64,000 nt of DNA from Micromonospora sp. FIMYZ51 (GTDB lineage Bacteria; Actinomycetota; Actinomycetes; Mycobacteriales; Micromonosporaceae), in contig NZ_CP134706.1 of NCBI RefSeq assembly GCF_038246755.1, positions 3,038,001-3,102,000 of the forward strand, read 5' to 3'. How positions within the stretch are numbered: position 1 is the first letter of the stretch; each line of letters begins with the position of its first letter. The translations under genes were made by a program, and so were the position numbers. Below the pieces are notes generated by a model. It was given only the letters and a program-made list of their open reading frames with translations, made no database searches and was not told the DNA's origin. Positions 33,753 to 41,632 of this stretch are shown piece by piece.

Positions 33753-34001
33753 ATGTGGGACGATCAGTTCGAGAGCCTGCTCAGGCAGTACCTTCCCTTC
33801 ATTTCCCCGGATGAGAAGTTGGAGGCCGACAGCGACCTGCGCGACCTCGGTCTGGATTCCATGGGAATGGTGGAGCTGCTGCGTGCGCTCGAGCAGGAAT
33901 ACGACGTACGATTCACCGACGATCTGCTGAGCACGGACACCTTCCGTACTCCCGGAGTGCTTGCCGAGGCGCTGTCGAGCGTCCGCGCCGCCGCCGTCTG
34001 A
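33753..34001 (+). CDS. Free-standing acyl carrier protein (VinL-type)
   Basis: This 82-residue carrier protein has the phosphopantetheine serine S36 in [10 protein letters not shown]. The acidic helix around it and the [11 protein letters not shown] helix IV are typical of discrete carriers in beta-amino-acid macrolactam clusters. It should hold the methylaspartyl, aminoisobutyryl and dipeptidyl intermediates handled by the two ligases, the decarboxylase and the acyltransferase around it. The ATG at 33753 follows AAAGGA. It is the only starter-unit gene on the plus strand, between a divergent ligase and a convergent acyltransferase 9 bp downstream, so it must have its own promoter and can be expressed separately. 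Confidence 0.93.
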   Translation: MWDDQFESLLRQYLPFISPDEKLEADSDLRDLGLDSMGMVELLRALEQEYDVRFTDDLLSTDTFRTPGVLAEALSSVRAAAV

Positions 34002-34010
34002 CGGCGGCGG

Positions 34011-35000
34011 CTAGGCCGGCACCGTGCGTCGGCGCGGTGCCATGGCCAGCCGGGGCGTGACCGCCACCACCTCCAGTGCCCGCGTGGTGGTCCCGACCCG
34101 GCCGAACAGGCTGTCCTGGCCGGCGACGCAGACCCGGGTCACGCCACGGGCCCGCAGCGCGGCCACCACCCGGGGCCAGTGCAGTGGCCGGACGATGTGG
34201 TCCAGCAGCATCCCGCGTACCTGCTCGGCGGTGGCCACCGGCGCGCCGTCGTGATCCTCGATCAGCGGCATCCGTGGGTCGGCGAACCGCAGGGTGGACA
34301 GCACCTCCCGGCCGGCCCGCTCCCGGAGCCCGGCGAACGCCGCGCAGTGCATCGGCGGGCGCATCGTGTACAGCGGCAGACCGCCCGCGCCGCGTACCTC
34401 CCGGTCCAGCCGGTCCACCTGCGACTGCGGCAGCGAGACCATGAAGAAGTCGTCGTCCAGGTAGCAGGAGACCTCGTGCCAGATCCCGTCGGCGGTCAGG
34501 CCGACCAGGATGCTGTCGAGTTGCTCGCCCGGCACCCGGACGAACGAGCGGGTGACGACCTCCCGGTGCTCGGTGGCGAAGTAGTCGTCCAGCAACCGGG
34601 CCAGCCGCGCGGTGAGGCGTACGCCGTCGGCAAAGGAGAGCGCGCCGCTGTGTACGGCGGCTGCCCGCTGGCCGAAGCTGGGTCCCACCACGACGGCCGG
34701 GTCGATGCCGAGCGTCTCGACCGACCACTCGGCCAACGCCAGACAGTTCACCAGGAACGCCACCTGGGCGGCCTCGGAGTAGTCGGAGCTGGACTCCCGG
34801 TACCGCTGCACCAGCGGATACCCCAGCACCTCGTCCGCCGCCGCGACCAGGCGCCGGGCCACCGGGTGCACCACCATGAACTTGGCGACGTCGGTGAACG
34901 GCACGGGACCCATGCCGGGGAAGACCAGGGCGGTGCCGCCCGGGTCGACACCGGTCGCACCGGCCGTTGCGGTCACCGGCCCCTGCTCGTGCGGGCTCAC
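34011..35000 (-). CDS. Stand-alone acyltransferase (VinK-type dipeptidyl transferase)
   Basis: This 329-residue protein has the malonyl-CoA:ACP acyltransferase fold. The nucleophile is S108 in GPSFGQ, where the classical motif is GHSxG, and the catalytic His is probably H218 in PPMHCAAF. The Pro in place of His before the serine and the missing malonyl-binding motif argue against malonyl-CoA as substrate. VinK moves the dipeptide from VinL to the loading ACP of the first PKS, and this protein is next to both partners. The GTG at 35000 overlaps the stop of the upstream hydrolase (GTGA). The stop faces the ACP gene. Confidence 0.9.
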   Translation of the reverse strand: MSPHEQGPVTATAGATGVDPGGTALVFPGMGPVPFTDVAKFMVVHPVARRLVAAADEVLGYPLVQRYRESSSDYSEAAQVAFLVNCLALAEWSVETLGIDPAVVVGPSFGQRAAAVHSGALSFADGVRLTARLARLLDDYFATEHREVVTRSFVRVPGEQLDSILVGLTADGIWHEVSCYLDDDFFMVSLPQSQVDRLDREVRGAGGLPLYTMRPPMHCAAFAGLRERAGREVLSTLRFADPRMPLIEDHDGAPVATAEQVRGMLLDHIVRPLHWPRVVAALRARGVTRVCVAGQDSLFGRVGTTTRALEVVAVTPRLAMAPRRRTVPA

Positions 35001-35899
35001 CCGAGCTCCTTCAGGAATGCGGAGAGCACGGCGTCGAAGGCCGCCGGCTCCTCGATGTGTGGTACGTGGCTGGAGTTCTCCAGCACCGTCCAGCGCACGT
35101 TCGGGATCAGCTCGACGAACGGCTGGACCGTGGCGGGGGTCGCCTCGTCGTGCCGGCCGGTGAGCACAAGCGTCGGCACGGCGATGTCCGGCAGCCGGTC
35201 CAGCAGCGACCAGTCCCGCAGGGTGCCGATCACATGGAACTCGCTCGGTCCGTTCATCGTGTGATAGACGGTCGGGTTGTTCGCCAGCTCCAGGAACGTC
35301 GCCATGAACTCCGGCGGCCAGGGCGTGACCCGGCAGACGTGCTTGTCGTAGAACACCTTCATCGCGGTGAAGTACTCGGCGGTGCTGGTGGTGCCGGCGG
35401 TCTCGTGCCGGCGCAGCACCTCGTCCACGCCCGGAGGCAGCTGCGCCCGCAACACCTCCATCTCGGCGCGCCACAGCGGGTACGACGCGGGGGAGTTGGC
35501 GATCACCAGCCCGCGCAGCCCGGCCGGGCGGTCGGCGGCGTGCCGGGCCGCCAGCATGCCGCCCCAGGACTGGCCGTAGAGCAGGTAGTCGCCGGAGATG
35601 CCGAGGCGCAGCAGCAGATTCTGGAGTTCGTCGAGGAACAGCTCGACGGTCCAGAAGTCGGCGCCGCGCTCGGGCAGGTGGGTGGAGCCGCCGTTGCCCA
35701 ACTGGTCGTAGTGCACCACGGGCCGACCGTCGGTGCGGGCCAGTTCGGCCAGGTGGATCAGCGAGTCGTGGGTGGCGCCGGGACCACCGTGCAGCACCAC
35801 CAGCGGGGTACGACCGCTGCGTAGGTCACCGGTGACGCGGTACCAGGTGCGGAACTGCCGGAAGGGCACGGTGCCGCGGGCGTCGGGCGGCAGGGGCAT
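34997..35899 (-). CDS. Proline iminopeptidase-like amidohydrolase (VinJ-type)
   Basis: This 300-residue alpha/beta hydrolase of the S33 prolyl aminopeptidase family has the oxyanion motif HGGPGATHD, the nucleophile elbow GQSWGG, and catalytic Asp and His in GRHDEATP and SSHVPHIEEP. In vicenistatin biosynthesis VinJ removes the protecting terminal alanine from the finished chain so the beta-amine can attack the thioester. The ATG at 35899 is preceded by GGAGG at 9 nt; the longer open frame to 36322 overlaps the methyltransferase and is not used. There is no signal peptide, so it acts inside the cell. Coupled to the acyltransferase gene by a GTGA overlap. Confidence 0.9.
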   Translation of the reverse strand: MPLPPDARGTVPFRQFRTWYRVTGDLRSGRTPLVVLHGGPGATHDSLIHLAELARTDGRPVVHYDQLGNGGSTHLPERGADFWTVELFLDELQNLLLRLGISGDYLLYGQSWGGMLAARHAADRPAGLRGLVIANSPASYPLWRAEMEVLRAQLPPGVDEVLRRHETAGTTSTAEYFTAMKVFYDKHVCRVTPWPPEFMATFLELANNPTVYHTMNGPSEFHVIGTLRDWSLLDRLPDIAVPTLVLTGRHDEATPATVQPFVELIPNVRWTVLENSSHVPHIEEPAAFDAVLSAFLKELG

Positions 35900-35913
35900 G
35901 TCGAGAACCTCCG

Positions 35914-36621
35914 CTACCGGGCCATGGTGCCGAGGAAGAGGCCCCGGTCGGCCCGACCAGCCTCCAGCATCCGCACCGGGCAACCGGCAGCGGCGAACGC
36001 CTCCTCGTACTCGGCCTGCGAGAACAGGGCCAGGTCCTGGTGGTCGACGAAGTGCCGGACGCCGTGCGGCTCGGACACCAGGTAGTGCATGTCGACAAGC
36101 GACCGGCCCTCGCGGGTGTGCCACCGACCCATCCGGGAGATGACCATGCCCGAGTGTTCGAAGCGCGCCGAGGCGAGCCGCCCGCCGTCCCAGCGTTCCC
36201 GCAGGATCCACGGCTCCACCATGAGCACCCCGCCGGGTGCCAGATGCGCGACCAGCCGGGCCGCCGCCGCGCGCAGGTCGTCCAGGCCGCCCAGATAGGC
36301 GATCGAGCTGTACATCGAGCACACCACGTCGAAGCGGCGGCCCAGGTCGAAGGTCCGCATGTCGGCCTCGTGCAGCGGGACATCGTCCAGCTTGGTGCGG
36401 GCCACCTCAAGCATCGGTGCCGACAGGTCGATACCCGTGCAGGTGAAGCTCTTCCTCAGGTGCCGCAGGTGCTCGCCGGTGCCGCAGCCCACGTCGAGCA
36501 GGGTGGTCGGCCGGTCCCCGTGCCGGTTCGCCAGATCGCGGATCAGTTCGGCGTTCTCGGCGTAGTCGGACAGGGCGCAGTAGACCCGGTCGTAGACCTC
36601 GGCCAGTTGTTGGTCGTACAA
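35914..36621 (-). CDS. NDP-aminosugar N-methyltransferase (VinG/TylM1/DesVI-like)
   Basis: This 235-residue SAM-dependent methyltransferase has motif I LLDVGCGTGEHL, the acidic motif II residue in TGIDLSAPM, and motif III LAPGGVLMVEPW. Its overall layout (YAENAELI, MYSSIAYLG, DHQDLALFSQAEYEEAFAAAGC) follows the sugar N-methyltransferases TylM1 and DesVI. With the aminotransferase 18 bp upstream it should methylate a 4-amino-deoxyhexose; mono- versus dimethylation cannot be told from sequence. The likely start is TTG at 36621 with AAAGGTG 8 nt upstream. Confidence 0.87.
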   Translation of the reverse strand: MYDQQLAEVYDRVYCALSDYAENAELIRDLANRHGDRPTTLLDVGCGTGEHLRHLRKSFTCTGIDLSAPMLEVARTKLDDVPLHEADMRTFDLGRRFDVVCSMYSSIAYLGGLDDLRAAAARLVAHLAPGGVLMVEPWILRERWDGGRLASARFEHSGMVISRMGRWHTREGRSLVDMHYLVSEPHGVRHFVDHQDLALFSQAEYEEAFAAAGCPVRMLEAGRADRGLFLGTMAR

Positions 36622-36639
36622 GGTTGGGTCACCTTTCGG

Positions 36640-37785
36640 TCAGCGGGCCTGGACCGTGCGCCGGATGATCTGACAGATGCCGGAGATTTCCGCGGCGCCG
36701 ATGGCGGTACCGGTCGGTAGCGCGAGCACTCGTCGGGACAGGGCCTCCGAGTGGGGCAGCGGCAGCGGTGCGTGCACCTCCGGCGCGCGGCGGTAGGGCT
36801 CGGTCTCATGGCAGCACGGGTGGAAGTACCTGCGGGATAGCACGTTCTCGCGCAGCAGGGCGTCGTGCACATCGTCGCGGTCCACTCCGGACACCCGCTC
36901 GTCGATCTCGACGACGACGTACTGGAGGTTGGACCGTTCGTCGCCGGTGGTGCCGGGGCGCAGGCGGACCGCCGACACCCCGTCGAGTTCCTTGTCGTAC
37001 TGCTCGTAGTTCGTCCGGTTCGCGTCGATGATCGACTCCATCACCTCAAGCGAGGCGAGGCCCATCGCCGCGGCGCCCTCGTTGAGTTTGCCGTTCGTAC
37101 CGACCGAGCCGACCTCACGGTCCTCGCCGATACCGAAGTTGCGCATGGCCCGGGCGGTCCGCGCCAGCGCCTCGTCGTTGGTGACGATGGCCCCACCCTC
37201 GAAGCTGTTGACGAACTTCGTGGCGTGGAAGCTGAGCACCTCTGCGGCGCCGAAACCGCCCAACGGCCGGCCGCCGATGGTGGAGCCGAGGCCGTGCGCG
37301 GCGTCGTAGACCACCGGGATGCCGTGCCGGTCCGCGACCGCAGCCAGGCCGTCGACGTCGCACGGTCGACCGAAGACGTGCACCGGCAGGATGGCCCGGG
37401 TACGCGGCGTGATCAGCTGGGCGACGTGGGCGGGGTCGGCGTTTGCGGTGTCCGGGTCGATGTCGCAGAAGACCGGCACCACGCCGATCCAACTCAGCGC
37501 GTGTGCGGTGGCCACCCAGGTGAACGACGGTACGATCACCTCGTCGCCGGGCCCGACGCCGAGCGCCCGGACGGCGATCTGCATGCCCACCGTGGCGTTG
37601 CAGACGGCTACGCAGTAACGGGTGCCGGTGACTGCGGCGAGCCGTTCCTCAAACTCCTCGCCGAGCGGGCCGGCGGTGAGCCAGCGCCGGTCCCACGCGG
37701 AGTCGACGAGTTCGTGGAACCGCTCGCGGTCACCGAGGTTCGGCCGCCCGACATGTAGGGGCTCGGAGAACATCGGCTGTGACAT
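36640..37785 (-). CDS. NDP-hexose aminotransferase, DegT/DnrJ/EryC1 family (VinF-like)
   Basis: This 381-residue PLP aminotransferase has the internal aldimine lysine in SFHATKFVNSFEGG, the cofactor Asp in VVYDAAHG, and the phosphate contacts near CNATVG. Family members transaminate keto-sugars; with the 2,3-dehydratase and ketoreductase opposite, C-4 amination of a 2,6-dideoxy-4-ketohexose is expected, as in vicenisamine. No clear Shine-Dalgarno sequence precedes the ATG at 37785. The divergent gap to the dehydratase (172 bp) contains two CCCCTA repeat pairs. Transcribed as one unit with the methyltransferase and probably the hydrolase and acyltransferase. Confidence 0.9.
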   Translation of the reverse strand: MSQPMFSEPLHVGRPNLGDRERFHELVDSAWDRRWLTAGPLGEEFEERLAAVTGTRYCVAVCNATVGMQIAVRALGVGPGDEVIVPSFTWVATAHALSWIGVVPVFCDIDPDTANADPAHVAQLITPRTRAILPVHVFGRPCDVDGLAAVADRHGIPVVYDAAHGLGSTIGGRPLGGFGAAEVLSFHATKFVNSFEGGAIVTNDEALARTARAMRNFGIGEDREVGSVGTNGKLNEGAAAMGLASLEVMESIIDANRTNYEQYDKELDGVSAVRLRPGTTGDERSNLQYVVVEIDERVSGVDRDDVHDALLRENVLSRRYFHPCCHETEPYRRAPEVHAPLPLPHSEALSRRVLALPTGTAIGAAEISGICQIIRRTVQAR

Positions 37786-37809
37786 TGGCGCATCGTAGGT
37801 ACGGGCGCA

Positions 37810-37883
37810 CCCCTAGCCTCAACCCCTGGCGGGTGGCCCAAAGCGACGGATCGGGTCGGCGCAATCCCCTACCCGGCCCCTAA
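37810..37883. promoter_or_regulatory. Two CCCCTA-type repeat pairs in divergent sugar-gene promoter
   Basis: CCCCTAG at 37810 and CCCCTGG at 37823 form one pair. CCCCTAC at 37866 and CCCCTAA at 37877 form a second pair, 11 bp apart. The same motif is paired 10 bp apart at 23201 and 23211, suggesting one regulator for both divergent promoters of the cluster. Confidence 0.45.
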
Positions 37884-37956
37884 TGCCGCGACGGCAGCGC
37901 CGAGGTGGCGGGTCGTCCGGTGTACTGGCCCGGCCGTACCCCACAGAGGAGTCGCC

Positions 37957-39420
37957 GTGACAGCCCTTCCGCTCACCTCATTCCCGGAGGAAGCGATCGC
38001 GAAGCGCCTGGCCGCCTCGAGCACGATCGACCATCAGCCGATCGCCGACTTGACCGCGGTGCGCGCCTGGTACGCCGATCGCTGCCGAACGGACGTGGCC
38101 GAGGTCCGCCGCATCCCACTGGCCGAGCTGGTGGGTTGGCGCAGCGATCCGGCCACCGGGAACATCGTCCACGACAGTGGCCGGTTCTTCACCGTCGAAG
38201 GGGTGGAGGTGCACCACTCCGACGGTCCGGTGCCCACCTGGAGCCAGCCGATCATCCACCAGCGGGAGATCGGCCTGCTCGGCATTCTGATCAAGGACTT
38301 CGGCGGTGTCCTGCACTGTCTCATGCAGGCCAAGAACGAGCCCGGCAACTGCAACGGCGTACAGCTGTCCCCGACGGTGCAGGCGACCCGCAGCAACTAC
38401 ACCCGGGTGCACCGCGGCAACGCGGTGCCCTACCTGGAGCACTTCCAGGCGGCGGCCGGGCGACAGGTGGTCGCCGACGTGTTGCAGTCCGAGCAGGGTT
38501 CGTGGTTCTACCAGAAGCGCAACCGCAACATGGTGGTCGAGGTACGCGAGGACATCGAGGTACTCGACGGCTTCCACTGGATGACGCTCGGCCAGGTGCA
38601 CACGCTGCTCGCCGAGGACCATGTGATCAACATGGACGCCCGTACCGTGCTGTCCTGCCTGCCGTTCGCCACCACCGGCCTGGCCGGCGACCTGGTGCCG
38701 GCCCCGGACTCACCGGCCGCCCGGCTGGCCCGTTCGTGCAGCCCCGAGCAGGGCAGCCGGCACTCCACTGCCGAGGTGCTGAGCTGGATCACCGAGGCCC
38801 GCAGCCGGCACGAGCTGCGGGTGACCCGGATTCCGCTCAACCAGGTCCCGGACTGGGAGCGTCGACCGAACGGGATCGTGCACCGCGACGGCCGGTTCCT
38901 CAGCGTGGTCGCGGTCGATGTCCGCGCCCACCACCGGGAGGTCGCCGCCTGGACCCAGCCGCTGATCGAGCCGCACGGCGTGGGCGTCGCGGCCTTCTTC
39001 GTCCGCTCCTTCGACGGGGTGCTGCACGTGCTGGCCCGGGCCCGGGTCGAGCCGGGCTTCGTGCAGACCGTGGAACTGGGCCCGACCGTGCAGTGCACGC
39101 CGGAGAACTACGACGGGTCGCCCGACGGCTACCGGCCGCGCTACCTCGACGACGTGCTCGCCGCGGCACCGGAGCGGATCCTCTACGACGCCGAGCTGTC
39201 CGAGGAGGGCGGCCGGTTCCTGCACGCCCGCAACCGGTACGTGGTGCTGGAGGTCGACGACGACTGGGCCGGTCCGGCGTCCGACGACCCCGACTTCCGG
39301 TGGCTGACGATGCACCAGCTCGTCGAGCTGCTGCGCCACAGTCACTACGTAAACGTGCAGGCGCGCACCCTGGTGGCCTGTCTACAGAGCCTGTTCACCC
39401 TGACGGGAGCAGACCGGTGA
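37957..39420 (+). CDS. NDP-hexose 2,3-dehydratase (VinD/EvaA-like)
   Basis: This 487-residue protein has the two-repeat architecture of EvaA-type dehydratases. The halves share W-x-Q-P-(I/L)-I, G-(V/I)-(L/A)-x-F-F/DF-GVLH, (A/R)-x-(V/N)-EPG, LSPTVQ/LGPTVQ and RNRNMVVEV/RNRYVVLEV elements. It removes water across C-2/C-3 of NDP-4-keto-6-deoxyglucose, the first step to 2-deoxysugars. The GTG start has AGAGGAG 6 nt upstream. It is coupled to the next gene by a GTGA overlap. The earlier pathway enzymes (thymidylyltransferase and 4,6-dehydratase) are not in this window. Confidence 0.92.
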   Translation: MTALPLTSFPEEAIAKRLAASSTIDHQPIADLTAVRAWYADRCRTDVAEVRRIPLAELVGWRSDPATGNIVHDSGRFFTVEGVEVHHSDGPVPTWSQPIIHQREIGLLGILIKDFGGVLHCLMQAKNEPGNCNGVQLSPTVQATRSNYTRVHRGNAVPYLEHFQAAAGRQVVADVLQSEQGSWFYQKRNRNMVVEVREDIEVLDGFHWMTLGQVHTLLAEDHVINMDARTVLSCLPFATTGLAGDLVPAPDSPAARLARSCSPEQGSRHSTAEVLSWITEARSRHELRVTRIPLNQVPDWERRPNGIVHRDGRFLSVVAVDVRAHHREVAAWTQPLIEPHGVGVAAFFVRSFDGVLHVLARARVEPGFVQTVELGPTVQCTPENYDGSPDGYRPRYLDDVLAAAPERILYDAELSEEGGRFLHARNRYVVLEVDDDWAGPASDDPDFRWLTMHQLVELLRHSHYVNVQARTLVACLQSLFTLTGADR

Positions 39421-40412
39421 GCATCCCGTACACCCGGCTCGGCCGGACCGCGTTGCAGGTGAGCCGCCTCTGCCTGGGCACCCTGAACCTCGGCGTACGC
39501 ACCACCGAGGAGGAGGCGTTCGAGCTGCTCGACGACGCGTTGGAGCGGGGCGTCAACTTCGTCGACACCGCGAACCACTACGGCTGGCAGCGGCACAACG
39601 GCTACACCGAGGAACTGCTCGGCCGCTGGTTCGCGCGCGGCGGCGGGCGGCGGGAGCGGGTGGTGCTCGGCACCAAGGTGTACCACCCGATGTCCGAACT
39701 GCCAAACGACCGAGGGCTCTCCGCCCGGAACATCATCGCCTCCTGTGAGGCGTCGCTGCGCCGAATGGGTACGGACTGGATCGACCTGTTCCAGATGCAC
39801 CACGTCGACCGGGACGCCCCCTGGGACGAGGTGTGGCAGGCGATGGAGACGCTGACCCGCCAGGGCAAGATCCGCTATGTCGGCTCGTCCAACTTCGCGG
39901 GCTGGCACCTGGCCGCGGGCCAGGAGGCCGCCATCCGGCGGCAGTATCTCGGCATCGTCTCGGAGCAGTGCGTCTGGAATCTGGTGAGCCGGCACGTCGA
40001 ACTGGAGCTGGTGCCGGCGGCCCAGCACTACGGCATCGGCGTGCTGGCCTGGTCACCACTGCACGGTGGACTGCTCGGCGGGGCACTGCGCAAGCAGGCC
40101 GACGGCACCGCGGTGAAGTCGGCACAGGGCCGGGCCATGGTGGCCCTGCGCACCCGGCACACGGAGATCGTTGAGTACGAACGGCTCTGCGCCGAGGCGG
40201 GCCTCGACCCTGCTGAAGTGGGCACCGCCTGGGTGCTGAGCCGCCCCGGGCTGACCGCCGCGGTGATCGGGCCGCGTACCCAGGCGCACGTGGACTCCGC
40301 GATCCGGGCGCTCAACCTCACTCTCCCCGACGACCTGCTCAAGCGCCTGGACGAACTCTTCCCTCCGATCGGCAACGGCGAACCGGCCCCGGAGGCGTGG
40401 CTCGGCGGTTGA
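39417..40412 (+). CDS. Aldo/keto reductase, NDP-hexose 3-ketoreductase (VinE/EryBII-like)
   Basis: This 331-residue NADPH-dependent aldo/keto reductase has the catalytic tetrad: Asp in FVDTANHYGW, Tyr in the same segment, Lys in VLGTKVYH, His in FQMHHVD. A glycine-rich and Arg-bearing cofactor segment (VIGPRTQAHVD) sits near the end. The pairing with a 2,3-dehydratase points to reduction of the 3-keto intermediate to a 2,6-dideoxy-4-ketosugar. Start GTG at 39417 overlaps the dehydratase stop. The same open frame extends upstream to 37905, but that is a shadow of the dehydratase. Confidence 0.9.
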   Translation: MSIPYTRLGRTALQVSRLCLGTLNLGVRTTEEEAFELLDDALERGVNFVDTANHYGWQRHNGYTEELLGRWFARGGGRRERVVLGTKVYHPMSELPNDRGLSARNIIASCEASLRRMGTDWIDLFQMHHVDRDAPWDEVWQAMETLTRQGKIRYVGSSNFAGWHLAAGQEAAIRRQYLGIVSEQCVWNLVSRHVELELVPAAQHYGIGVLAWSPLHGGLLGGALRKQADGTAVKSAQGRAMVALRTRHTEIVEYERLCAEAGLDPAEVGTAWVLSRPGLTAAVIGPRTQAHVDSAIRALNLTLPDDLLKRLDELFPPIGNGEPAPEAWLGG

Positions 40413-40413
40413 C

Positions 40414-40448
40414 TCCCGACCGGCGGGTGACGAAGGTGCCGGCCGGGA
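40414..40448. terminator. Bidirectional hairpin terminator
   Basis: An 11-bp stem with one mismatch (40414-40424 with 40438-40448) lies between the convergent ketoreductase and desaturase genes. Confidence 0.6.
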
Positions 40449-40461
40449 ATCGACCCGGCGC

Positions 40462-41517
40462 CTACCCTGCGGCCCGGCCAGCCCGCCGGGCCGCGGCATG
40501 CTCGGCCCGGGCGGATGCGCCCACCTCGTGCAGGTGCCGCAGCGCTGCCCGGTAGGAGGCGACGAGGCCGGTCTGTTCGTACGGGACGCCGATCTCGGCG
40601 CAGTACGCCTGCACGATCGGCTGGGCCCGACGCAGGTTCGGCGTCGGCATGCCGGGGAACAGGTGGTGCTCGATCTGGTAGTTCAAACCGCCGAGCGCCG
40701 CATCGACCAGCCGGCTTCCCCGGACGTTGCGGGAGGTCAACACCTGCTTGCGGAGGAAATCCTCGGCACCGGTCGGATGCGGCATGCCCTTGTGGTTGGG
40801 TGCGAAGGTCAGGCCGAGGTAGACACCGAACAGCGCCTGGTGCAGCACCAGGAAGGCGACGGCCTGTAGCGGCGAGAGCACCAGGAAGAGCGCGGCGAGG
40901 TAGCCGACCGCGTGCAGGACCAGCAGTACGCTCTCCACCCCACGCCGCTGCACCGTGCCGGTGCGCAGCGCCTTGACGCTTGACACCTTCAGGCTGACCG
41001 CGAGCAGGGTGAGCAGCGGGAAGAAGAGGGCGGCCTGACGCCTGGTGATGAAGCCCTTCAGCCCACGACGACCGACGGCCGATTCGGCGGCCCAGACGAG
41101 CACCTCAGGGGCGACGTCCGGGTCGAGATCGTCGTGGTTGGGGTTGTTGTGGTGCCGGGTGTGCTTGTCCATCCACCAGCCGTAGCTCATCCCGACACCG
41201 AGGTTGCCGGCCAGCAGCCCGGCCACCGCACTCGGCCGGCGGGTGCGGAACACCTGGCGGTGCGCCAGATCGTGGGCCACGAGTGCGACCTGGGCGAAGG
41301 CGACGGCGAGGAACACCGCCGTGATCAGCTGCCACCACGAGGAACCGACCGCGAAGAAGACCGCCCAGCCGCCGACGAGCATGAGCGTGACGACGCTCAA
41401 CCGGACGATGTAGTAGGCGGGCCGGCGGCGCATCAGTCCCGCGTGTGTGATCCGGCGGGACAGGACGGCGAAATCGCTGCCAGTCGTCGTCTGCGACCGC
41501 GTCAGTGTAGTCGTCAT
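40462..41517 (-). CDS. Membrane fatty-acid (acyl-lipid) desaturase
   Basis: This 351-residue integral membrane di-iron desaturase has the three histidine boxes HDLAH, HTRHHNN and QIEHH. The Gln in the third box is typical of front-end and Delta-type acyl-lipid desaturases. Hydrophobic segments (YYIVRLSVVTLMLVGGWAVFFAV, the ITAVFLAVAFAQVALVA stretch, two more around SVLLVLHAVGYLAALFLVLSPLQAVAFLVL) give about four membrane spans. It needs O2 and a reductase partner not seen nearby. It could modify membrane lipids, or, less likely, tailor the polyketide. No sign that it belongs to the sugar operon, which it faces. Confidence 0.9.
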   Translation of the reverse strand: MTTTLTRSQTTTGSDFAVLSRRITHAGLMRRRPAYYIVRLSVVTLMLVGGWAVFFAVGSSWWQLITAVFLAVAFAQVALVAHDLAHRQVFRTRRPSAVAGLLAGNLGVGMSYGWWMDKHTRHHNNPNHDDLDPDVAPEVLVWAAESAVGRRGLKGFITRRQAALFFPLLTLLAVSLKVSSVKALRTGTVQRRGVESVLLVLHAVGYLAALFLVLSPLQAVAFLVLHQALFGVYLGLTFAPNHKGMPHPTGAEDFLRKQVLTSRNVRGSRLVDAALGGLNYQIEHHLFPGMPTPNLRRAQPIVQAYCAEIGVPYEQTGLVASYRAALRHLHEVGASARAEHAAARRAGRAAG

Positions 41518-41632
41518 GCCTACAGCAGACCGTCTGCGGCCGACGCGGTCAGGAGCGCTATCCCCTCTGCCGACGGGGTGCTAACACCACCGTGCGTCGG
41601 CGGTCGGCGAGCCGGACCCGGGTCGCTCCCCG

